From: Ventricola sp036297385
GTDB taxonomy: Bacteria; Bacillota; Clostridia; Christensenellales; Aristaeellaceae
Direction of reading: 5' to 3'
Assembly (NCBI GenBank): GCA_036297385.1
Contig: JAXJLD010000183.1
Coordinates: forward strand, 1-5,446
DNA: 5,446 nt
Made by a program: the position numbers and the translations under genes. Numbering within the stretch: position 1 is the first letter of the stretch; every line of letters begins with the position of its first letter. Of this stretch, positions 1-5,446 are shown piece by piece. A model generated the notes under the pieces. It had not been told where the DNA came from. It did no database searches and saw only the letters and a list, made by a program, of their open reading frames with translations.

Positions 1-98
1 TGCCTGTTTCCGCCACTGGCGGCGGCAGACTTCAGTCCCATCTTCGCTTCGCGCTGAATAACGAGGTTAGAAGATAAACGGCATGAAGCGGAATTCCA
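1..98. other. Non-coding flank downstream of the ABC operon
   Basis: This stretch lies beyond the operon terminator and I find no supportable gene in it. All three forward frames are closed by stops before position 80. It holds a small perfect hairpin, CCGCC-ACT-GGCGG, at 10-22, which has no T-run after it and so is not a convincing terminator. It also holds the left copy of an 18-base sequence (37-54) that recurs inverted near the right end of the window. It may be the remnant of an intergenic repeat, or the far end of a neighbouring transcript lying outside the window. Confidence 0.5.
37..54 (+). repeat. Left copy of an 18-base inverted near-repeat
   Basis: CCCATCTTCGCTTCGCGC matches the reverse complement of 5409-5426 at 17 of 18 positions, including 14 identical in a row. 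Both copies are non-coding and face each other across the three-gene locus. A dispersed intergenic element in the host genome is the simplest explanation. Confidence 0.45.
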
Positions 99-99
99 T

Positions 100-154
100 A
101 AAAAACAGGCGCTGCTCCCCGACCTTTAAGTAAGGCCCGGGGGACAGCGCCTGT
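100..154 (-). terminator. Rho-independent terminator of the ABC operon
   Basis: Positions 105-114 (ACAGGCGCTG) pair perfectly with 145-154 (CAGCGCCTGT), giving a 10-bp GC-rich outer stem. It continues inward through CCCC (117-120) against GGGG (140-143) and then CCTT (123-126) against AAGG (132-135). On the minus strand the stem is followed directly by six T residues (105-100). Stem plus T-run in this orientation is the standard intrinsic terminator layout. It sits 64 bases past the permease stop codon, so it ends the leftward operon. The forward strand has no T-run after the stem, so termination should be one-directional. Confidence 0.9.
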
Positions 155-218
155 CTGATACTGTGGGGGTGCATCTCTCATCTGTCACAAGCGCCTTTCA
201 CAATGGCGTTGTTCGGGG

Positions 219-2885
219 TCAGGATTCCGCCTCCCTCAGCCGCTCGACGATGGTATGCTTGGCGGTGAAGCGGTACACAGCCAGCGGAACCAGCGCACCC
301 AGCAGCAGGAACGCGGGCAGCACCGCGACGATAGGCGTGATGGTGAAGCGATAGGTGATGAACCAGAACATACTGCTCAGCGCGGAACCCAGCAGCGGCG
401 AAAGCAGCAGCGAGATCGCCAGCGCTGCGCCCACGGCGCTCAGCGCGTAGAACAGCCCTTCATAGACCAGCATGGTCTTGAGCTGTCTGCCCGTCATGCC
501 GATGGATTGCAGGACGGCAAACTCCCTGCGCCGCACCATGATGCCGGTGAAAATGGCATTGAAGAAGTTGAGCACGCCCACCAGCGCCACGATAGAGCTG
601 AGTGCGCCGCCCAGCAGCATGAACATCGAGCGGAAGCTCTCAAACTCCGCGGCATAGGTGGCCTTGCTCTCGTAATCGAACTGGGGATTGACGTTGGTGG
701 TGTAATCCGCGAGGAACGCTTCCATCGCGCTATTGGCGCTGTCCTCGGTGTCAAAGGCGTAGTACATCACGCAGTCCGTGCCGGTATCCTGAATAAAGGT
801 CTGGTCGTTGAGGATGAACTCGTCCGCGCCGAAATAGCGGTAGCTGAGGGCGAGCGGGACGGAAACCAGCGCGGCGACGGTGTATTCCACATCGCGGTAG
901 CGGAGCGCACGTTTGGCATACGCCACGTCGCTCAGGTCCATATCGCTGGAATAGACCGCCCCGGTATCGGGATTGAAGTACTCGTATTCCTCCACATAGC
1001 GCAGCGTGATGGTATCGCCCAGACGCGCCCAATGGCTGTCCATCTCCGGCACGCCGTAATCGTCATCGCTGTAAACGGCGGCGACATACCGCCCGCCCGG
1101 CTCATAGAGCTTGGAGAGATCGCCCTCCAGCACCTTGAGGTGATCCAGCGCAAAGGCATCCATACCGGAGAGCTGAACACGGTTGGCGAGCAGGCCGTCC
1201 GCGTTGCGCGTCATGGAGTGGATCGCGCTGTCGATCTGTTCCGGGCTGTACCATGTGCTCAGGCTGGCACGATAGTAGTCCTCGGTGACAAACTCCTCAG
1301 CGGCAGAGGTTTTGCCGTAGACCCTGCCGCCCGCCGTCACGCCGCCCTGTGCGCGGATCTCGTCGATGACGGATTCCGGCAGCGCCATATCGGGATTGAA
1401 GGAATCGCCGCCGGTCTGGAACTGGCCCGCGTCCGACACGATGAAGTCGCTGGCGGTGAAGTTGGCGACGTACTTATCCATGTCAAAGCTGCGGGCGAAG
1501 ATCACGGTGACGGAGAGCAGCACCACCGCCAGCGAGAGGGAGGCGATGGTCAGCGCCGTCTTGCCGCGGCTTCGGCCCAGATTGGCCAGCGCCATGGAAA
1601 AGAGGGACACGGAGCCGGAGGATCTGCGCACCTTTCGCGTGGATGCGCTGCCTTCCGTGTAGCGCACCGCCTCCACCGGGGAGACGCGCCCTGCCACGCG
1701 CCCGGGACGGCGGCAGGAGATCAGCACCGTCGCCACGGCGAACAGCGCAGAGACGATGAAGATGAGCGGGTTGGCGGAGGTGACGGCCACGACGCCGTTC
1801 AGCCGGGAGACGATCACCGGGGTCAGCCTGCCGCCGACGAACCAGCCTGCCGCCAGACCCAGCGGAACGCCGCAGAGGGACAGCGCCAGCGCCTGCTGAC
1901 GGATGATCCGGCGGAGCTGGCGGGGCGTTGTGCCGATGGCCTTGAGCAGACCGTAAAACCGGATGTCCCCCGCCACGGAAATCTGAAACACGTTGTAGAT
2001 GATGAGGTATCCGGTAAAGACGATCAGCAGCAGCATGGCCGCCATGGCGATCACGGTGGCGGGATCGAGGTTTTCCGAGAGCTGCGCACCGGTGTAGCCC
2101 CAGTTCACGCCGATGCGAATGTAGTTATCACCCAGCGAGAGGCTCTCGCTCTGATAGCCGTGGCTGCGCAGGATTTGCAGCAGGTCGCGCTCGATGTGGC
2201 GTGCGCCGCTCTTGAGCATCACGTCCATGTTGTACGAGCCGGTCATGCCGTCCTTGGCCTGCCCGGCGACGACGCCGGCCTCCGCCAGCAGGGCTTCTGC
2301 GCGGCTCAGCGGGATGAGGATGTGGTTGGCGACGATGGCCTCATCATAGGGCCACCAGCCGCAGAGCGTGAAGGTCTGGGTGGTCTCGTGACCATCCACC
2401 TTGAAGCTGACGGTGAACTCCGCGCCCAGCTTCGGCTCTATGCCCAGCAGCTCCAGCACATGGGTATCGGTGGCGGCTTCGTTCGTCCCATCCTTGGGCA
2501 GACGGCCCTCCACGGGCTGGCAGTACATCCACGCAGCCTCATTCGCGTCGGAATAGCTGATTTCCACGTGGGACTTGTTGAAGGGGACGTCCGTGGGCAT
2601 ACCCACAAAGCGGCGGAGACCCCACTGGTCGATCAGCGGGTCATCCTTCAGCGCGTCAAACTGCGCCTGCGAGAGATACTTGAACCCGCCGTGGCTGTAT
2701 CCGCCGACCTGACGGAAATTGGACTGCTGAATGCCGTCGTTGATGGAGAGCGCGATGGTGAACAGGGAGGTGAAGAGCAGCGTGGTCAGCGCGATGGCGA
2801 GAATGGCCACGATGTTGCGCGATTTGGACGCGCGCAGGCTCTTGAGGGAGAGGTGACGGATGCATTTGCGGTTGGAGACGTTCAT
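219..2885 (-). CDS. ABC transporter permease, fused double FtsX/MacB type
   Basis: This 888-residue integral membrane protein is the permease of the ABC system whose ATPase lies just upstream. It has two FtsX-type repeats. The first has TM1 (about 24-47), an extracytoplasmic domain (about 50-275), then TM2-TM4 (about 277-304, 331-351, 372-391), closed by SPVEAVRYTE at 402-411. The second has TM5 (about 442-465), a second extracytoplasmic domain (about 468-750), then TM6-TM8 (about 753-781, 809-834, 847-872). Each repeat carries the family's cytoplasmic coupling motif: YGLLKAIGTTPRQLRR (311-326) and REFAVLQSIGMTGRQL (787-802). Eight segments with two outside domains fit a MacB-like tandem fusion, not the ten-segment BceB layout. 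The ATG is preceded by AAGGGGG with a 7-base gap, overlapping the end of the ATPase gene, so the pair is probably co-transcribed. Such permeases move or sense peptides, lipids or lipoproteins by conformational coupling; the substrate here is unknown. The gene looks intact. Confidence 0.93.
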   Translation of the reverse strand: MNVSNRKCIRHLSLKSLRASKSRNIVAILAIALTTLLFTSLFTIALSINDGIQQSNFRQVGGYSHGGFKYLSQAQFDALKDDPLIDQWGLRRFVGMPTDVPFNKSHVEISYSDANEAAWMYCQPVEGRLPKDGTNEAATDTHVLELLGIEPKLGAEFTVSFKVDGHETTQTFTLCGWWPYDEAIVANHILIPLSRAEALLAEAGVVAGQAKDGMTGSYNMDVMLKSGARHIERDLLQILRSHGYQSESLSLGDNYIRIGVNWGYTGAQLSENLDPATVIAMAAMLLLIVFTGYLIIYNVFQISVAGDIRFYGLLKAIGTTPRQLRRIIRQQALALSLCGVPLGLAAGWFVGGRLTPVIVSRLNGVVAVTSANPLIFIVSALFAVATVLISCRRPGRVAGRVSPVEAVRYTEGSASTRKVRRSSGSVSLFSMALANLGRSRGKTALTIASLSLAVVLLSVTVIFARSFDMDKYVANFTASDFIVSDAGQFQTGGDSFNPDMALPESVIDEIRAQGGVTAGGRVYGKTSAAEEFVTEDYYRASLSTWYSPEQIDSAIHSMTRNADGLLANRVQLSGMDAFALDHLKVLEGDLSKLYEPGGRYVAAVYSDDDYGVPEMDSHWARLGDTITLRYVEEYEYFNPDTGAVYSSDMDLSDVAYAKRALRYRDVEYTVAALVSVPLALSYRYFGADEFILNDQTFIQDTGTDCVMYYAFDTEDSANSAMEAFLADYTTNVNPQFDYESKATYAAEFESFRSMFMLLGGALSSIVALVGVLNFFNAIFTGIMVRRREFAVLQSIGMTGRQLKTMLVYEGLFYALSAVGAALAISLLLSPLLGSALSSMFWFITYRFTITPIVAVLPAFLLLGALVPLAVYRFTAKHTIVERLREAES

Positions 2886-2900
2886 GATGCTGCCCCCTTT

Positions 2901-3569
<669 letters not shown>

Positions 3570-3575
3570 GATGAA

Positions 3576-3583
3576 CACCTCTT
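3576..3583 (-). promoter_or_regulatory. Ribosome binding site that fixes the ATPase start
   Basis: The minus strand reads AAGAGGTG, close to the AGGAGGTG ideal, with 8 bases between its GG and the ATG at 3569. The GTG at 3578 forms part of this site and so is unlikely to be the start codon. Confidence 0.8.
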
Positions 3584-3597
3584 TTTACCATGATGGC

Positions 3598-3613
3598 GGG
3601 GAGCGCACTCCCC
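3598..3613 (-). other. Hairpin near the 5' end of the ABC operon leader
   Basis: The minus strand reads GGGGAG-TGCG-CTCCCC, a perfect 6-bp GC-rich stem with a 4-base loop. If transcription starts near 3619, as the proposed -10 suggests, this hairpin begins within a few bases of the mRNA 5' end and lies 14 bases ahead of the ribosome binding site. No T-run follows on either strand, so it is not a terminator. A 5'-terminal stem of this kind may protect the mRNA from decay; that role is inference. Confidence 0.5.
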
Positions 3614-3625
3614 TTGACAGCTTTG

Positions 3626-3634
3626 ATTGTATCA
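3626..3634 (-). promoter_or_regulatory. Extended -10 promoter element of the ABC operon
   Basis: The minus strand reads TGATACAAT: a TG-n extension (3634-3632) followed by TACAAT (3631-3626), five of six matches to TATAAT. The hexamers 16-18 bases upstream are poor matches to TTGACA, and the direct repeats at 3636-3668 occupy that region. An activator-dependent promoter fits this layout. TTGAT (3640-3636) and ATCAA (3627-3623) also form a loose inverted pair across the element. Confidence 0.55.
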
Positions 3635-3635
3635 G

Positions 3636-3668
3636 ATCAATCTTTCTCAAATCTTTCTGAAATCTATC
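3636..3668 (-). promoter_or_regulatory. Three tandem 11-bp repeats, probable activator site for the ABC operon
   Basis: Read on the minus strand, three consecutive 11-mers are GATAGATTTCA (3668-3658), GAAAGATTTGA (3657-3647) and GAAAGATTGAT (3646-3636). Seven of the eleven positions are identical in all three, and neighbouring copies match at 9 and 8 positions. The 11-bp period, placement on one DNA face and position over the missing -35 are what OmpR/PhoB-family response regulators use (established for PhoB boxes). No such regulator is encoded in the window, so its identity is unknown. Confidence 0.55.
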
Positions 3669-3683
3669 GGTTTTGAAAGAATT

Positions 3684-3712
3684 GGCGGTGCGCCGCGAGG
3701 AGGGCATCCGCC
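3684..3712. other. Imperfect inverted repeat in the divergent spacer
   Basis: GGCGG (3684-3688) pairs with CCGCC (3708-3712), and after a one-base bulge TGC (3689-3691) pairs with GCA (3704-3706), leaving a 12-base loop. It lies between the two promoters and outside both expected transcripts. No function can be assigned; it could be part of an operator or simply a GC-rich patch in an otherwise AT-rich spacer. Confidence 0.25.
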
Positions 3713-3738
3713 GTGATATGCAGCATTCGTGGAAAAAT

Positions 3739-3755
3739 ATTCGCAGTTTGCGAAT
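3739..3755. promoter_or_regulatory. Perfect palindrome upstream of the peptidase promoter
   Basis: ATTCGCA (3739-3745) and TGCGAAT (3749-3755) are perfect 7-base inverted arms around GTT. After one mismatch, three more A-T pairs extend the symmetry to 3735-3759. The centre lies about 62 bases before the expected peptidase transcription start and 27 bases before its -35 box, a usual place for a dimeric regulator. The T-run on the right also allows a weak terminator reading, but neither neighbouring gene is transcribed into this site. Confidence 0.45.
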
Positions 3756-3773
3756 TTTTATTCAGATTAGGGC

Positions 3774-3802
3774 TTGACAAGTGAATATTTATGCGTTAAA
3801 AT
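3774..3802 (+). promoter_or_regulatory. Near-consensus housekeeping promoter of the C69 peptidase gene
   Basis: TTGACA (3774-3779) is a perfect -35 box. It is separated by exactly 17 bases from TAAAAT (3797-3802), a five-of-six -10 box. Transcription should begin near 3809, giving a leader of about 29 bases before the ATG at 3838. This is a strong sigma-A type promoter and suggests substantial basal expression. It overlaps codons that an upstream-extended reading frame would claim. Confidence 0.85.
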
Positions 3803-3819
3803 GCGTCCATCAACCAAGC

Positions 3820-3825
3820 AAAGGA
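3820..3825 (+). promoter_or_regulatory. Ribosome binding site of the C69 peptidase gene
   Basis: AAAGGA lies 12 bases before the ATG at 3838, slightly longer than ideal spacing. It is the only plausible Shine-Dalgarno sequence between the expected transcription start and that ATG, and supports 3838 over the in-frame GTG at 3781. Confidence 0.6.
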
Positions 3826-3837
3826 CGGTGCAGAAAG

Positions 3838-5376
3838 ATGTTTCATCTGAATACAAAGAAAATGGCGGCCATGGTGATGGCGGCGGCGCTCAGCACAAAT
3901 GCGGTTGGCGCACTGGCGTGTACGGCAGTCTACGTTGGAAGTGATTTGACGAAGAACGGCACGACGATGTTTGCCCGCTCCGAGGACATTGCCAACAGCT
4001 ATAATAAGCAGTTCTTCGCCGTCCCCGCAGGCAAGCACACCGCCGGAGAGGTGTACACGGGCTGCTATGGCTTCACCTATACCTTCACGAAGGACAGCTT
4101 CGCCTATACCGCCTTCCAGGATGACAAGGGCGAGGGGCAGGAGGGCGTTTGCCCGGACTGCGGCGGCACGCACGAGCATACGCCCTACGAGGCCGCAGGC
4201 ACCAATGAAAAGGGCGTAACGGTCAGCGCCACCGAAACCATCGGCTGCTCCGAGGCGATTGAGGCGGTTGATCCCTACACCGACAACGGCATCGAAGAGG
4301 CGGAGATTTCCACCGTGCTGCTGAGTGAAGCTGCGACAGCGAAGGAGGGCGTGGAGCTGCTGCTGAGCATCTACGACTCCGTGGGCTGCGCGGGCGGTTC
4401 GGGCGTGTTCATCGCTGACGATCAGGAGGTCTGGTACATCGAGAATGCGTCCGGCACGCAGTATGTGGCGGTGAAGCTGAACGGCTCCATGGCGTTTGCA
4501 CAGCCGAATATGTCCGTCATCGGCATGGTGGATCTGGACGATACCGAGAACGTGATCGCATCCAAGGATCTGATTGCCACGGCGGAAAAGGCGGGCAGCT
4601 ATGTGGGCGACAAGGCGGCGAACACCATCGACTATGTGGCCTCCTACAATGCCGATCAGGCGGTGGGTGCGCGGATGGTCAGCGCACTGCAATACTTCCA
4701 TGCGGAGAAGGCGAAGGAAGCGCCGGTCAACGAGGATTTTGTCATCTCCAACGTGGGCGCGGACGGCAGCATCGTGCCGCTGTACACGAATATCACGCTG
4801 GAGCATCCGTGGACGGTCGAGGACGTCGTGGGCTACTACCATATCGACGGCATCGGCTCCACGCGCAACCTTGAAACGCACATCTTTGAGGTGGGCGGCG
4901 AGAATGGCCCGACGGATACCGTGGAATGGATTGCGATGGACGACGCGGCGGTGAGCGTGTTCATCCCGTACTATCCGATGCTGACCACCGATACCTACGC
5001 CGCCTATCAGCTCAGCACGGCTTCTGCGGCGTTCACCGAGGAGAAGCCGGAGAGCGGCCTGTTCTACGCGACGACCAAGACCAAGCGCAATGAGAGCGGC
5101 GAAAAGGTCAAGGTGGAGGGCTACTGCACGCTGCCTGAGAACTGGGCGGACTCCATGTACTGGACGATGGACGCGCTTTCCAATCTCTATACTGCAGGCG
5201 GTCTGACGGACGAGCAGAAAACGGCGGTTGATGCGAAGCTGGCCGAGCTGCAGGCGGAGTGCTACGCGACCTTTGAGCAGATGAAGGCCGAGCCCCAAAA
5301 GGCGAATGACATCAGCGCGGAGCTTGCCGCCAAGGTTCATCAGGCTTGCGTGGAGCTGGTCAACAGCATCAAGTGA
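3838..5376 (+). CDS. Exported C69-family (U34) dipeptidase
   Basis: This 512-residue protein belongs to the C69 dipeptidase family of N-terminal-nucleophile cysteine hydrolases, related to lactobacillar PepD. It should cleave dipeptides outside the membrane. It starts with a basic region (K7, K8), a modest hydrophobic stretch (9-26) and an Ala-Leu-Ala signal-peptidase site directly before C28, the expected nucleophile. Family landmarks follow: FARSED (45-50, R47 and D50), AGTNEKGV (120-127), an EVWYIENASG block (197-206), STRNLETHIFEV (341-352), a VEWIAMDDAAVSVFIPYY block (362-379) and a helical tail after about 455. An insert, CPDCGGTHEH (105-114), with CxxC and HxH, is not part of the core motif pattern I know. 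I prefer the ATG at 3838 because the in-frame GTG at 3781 lies inside the promoter. The site is a poor lipobox (A at -3, L at -2), and lipid on C28 would block catalysis. No membrane anchor or LPXTG motif is visible. Exact substrate preference is unknown. Confidence 0.9.
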   Translation: MFHLNTKKMAAMVMAAALSTNAVGALACTAVYVGSDLTKNGTTMFARSEDIANSYNKQFFAVPAGKHTAGEVYTGCYGFTYTFTKDSFAYTAFQDDKGEGQEGVCPDCGGTHEHTPYEAAGTNEKGVTVSATETIGCSEAIEAVDPYTDNGIEEAEISTVLLSEAATAKEGVELLLSIYDSVGCAGGSGVFIADDQEVWYIENASGTQYVAVKLNGSMAFAQPNMSVIGMVDLDDTENVIASKDLIATAEKAGSYVGDKAANTIDYVASYNADQAVGARMVSALQYFHAEKAKEAPVNEDFVISNVGADGSIVPLYTNITLEHPWTVEDVVGYYHIDGIGSTRNLETHIFEVGGENGPTDTVEWIAMDDAAVSVFIPYYPMLTTDTYAAYQLSTASAAFTEEKPESGLFYATTKTKRNESGEKVKVEGYCTLPENWADSMYWTMDALSNLYTAGGLTDEQKTAVDAKLAELQAECYATFEQMKAEPQKANDISAELAAKVHQACVELVNSIK

Positions 5377-5429
5377 TGCAGGCGTTTTCTGATTGAAACG
5401 AGCTGTAGGCGCGAAGCGAAGAAGGGGTT
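5377..5429 (+). other. Short 3' non-coding stretch after the peptidase gene
   Basis: No gene is visible here. A weak stem, CGTTT with AAACG (in 5383-5400), is too poor to be a terminator. Positions 5409-5426 hold the right copy of the inverted near-repeat also seen at 37-54. Confidence 0.4.
5409..5426 (-). repeat. Right copy of an 18-base inverted near-repeat
   Basis: Read on the minus strand this is CCCTTCTTCGCTTCGCGC, differing from the left copy at 37-54 by one base (T for A at position 4). It sits just before the edge hairpin, which may belong to the same repeat unit. Confidence 0.45.
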
Positions 5430-5446
5430 TGGGGATGAAATCCCCA
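5430..5446 (+). terminator. Possible terminator hairpin cut by the window edge
   Basis: TGGGGAT (5430-5436) and ATCCCCA (5440-5446) form a perfect 7-bp stem around a GAA loop, 53 bases after the peptidase stop codon. The window ends on the last stem base, so the T-run that would make it an intrinsic terminator cannot be seen. It might instead be one end of a dispersed intergenic repeat. Confidence 0.4.

Noticed and set aside
1..218. CRISPR array, tRNA or other RNA gene in the flanks
   Set aside because: No regularly spaced repeats, cloverleaf or conserved RNA core can be seen in any non-coding part of the window.
163..354. A 63-codon frame on the plus strand starting with GTG
   Set aside because: It overlaps the conserved C-terminal FtsX region of the permease in antisense, and shows no recognisable domain.
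3614..3642. TTGACA on the plus strand at 3614-3619 as another forward promoter
   Set aside because: No acceptable -10 lies 16-18 bases downstream, and the sequence belongs to the leader and -10 region of the leftward operon.
3733..3760. Palindrome plus T-run read as an intrinsic terminator
   Set aside because: The stem has only three G-C pairs and neither flanking gene is transcribed toward it, so an operator is more plausible.
3901..3921. Lipoprotein signal at the cysteine after GALA
   Set aside because: The -3 to -1 residues Ala-Leu-Ala fit signal peptidase I better than a lipobox, and lipidation would block the catalytic thiol.
3796..5340. A 514-codon open frame antisense to the peptidase gene
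   Set aside because: Codon-bias shadow: His/Arg/Leu-rich translation with no motifs, while the plus strand carries the full set of C69 landmarks, a promoter and an export signal.

Overview
The window carries three complete genes around one divergent promoter region and most resembles a mid-to-high GC Bacillota genome of the gut Clostridia type. The pointers are the Gram-positive style ABC exporter with one fused double-FtsX permease, a C69-family dipeptidase with an export signal, purine-rich Shine-Dalgarno sites, a near-consensus housekeeping promoter, and GC-rich genes separated by AT-rich spacers. This assignment is inference from sequence style, not a database match.

Layout. Positions 1-218 are non-coding. 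They contain a strong rho-independent terminator (100-154, minus strand) that closes a leftward two-gene operon. Reading leftward, the operon is an ABC ATPase (3569 to 2901) followed after 15 bases by a large permease (2885 to 219). The spacer 3570-3837 separates this operon from a rightward gene for an exported C69 peptidase (3838-5376). The rest (5377-5446) is non-coding and ends in a perfect hairpin cut off by the window edge.

The ATPase and permease form a MacB/LolD/SalX-type mechanotransmission ABC system: a cytoplasmic ATPase dimer drives an FtsX-fold permease with two large extracytoplasmic domains. The substrate cannot be read from the sequence; export of, or resistance to, peptides or lipids is usual for the family. 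The operon promoter has an extended -10 but no good -35. Three tandem 11-bp repeats lie where the -35 should be, which suggests activation by an OmpR/PhoB-type response regulator; none is encoded here. The peptidase has its own near-consensus promoter. Its predicted signal-peptidase site falls directly before the catalytic cysteine, so export could also activate the enzyme. A joint role with the ABC system is only a hypothesis from their divergent arrangement.

I see no clear undescribed multi-gene system. The points most worth a second look are the 11-bp repeat operator, the palindrome upstream of the peptidase promoter, the CxxC/HxH insert in the peptidase, the coupling of export to enzyme maturation, and an 18-bp inverted near-repeat lying in the two outer non-coding flanks.
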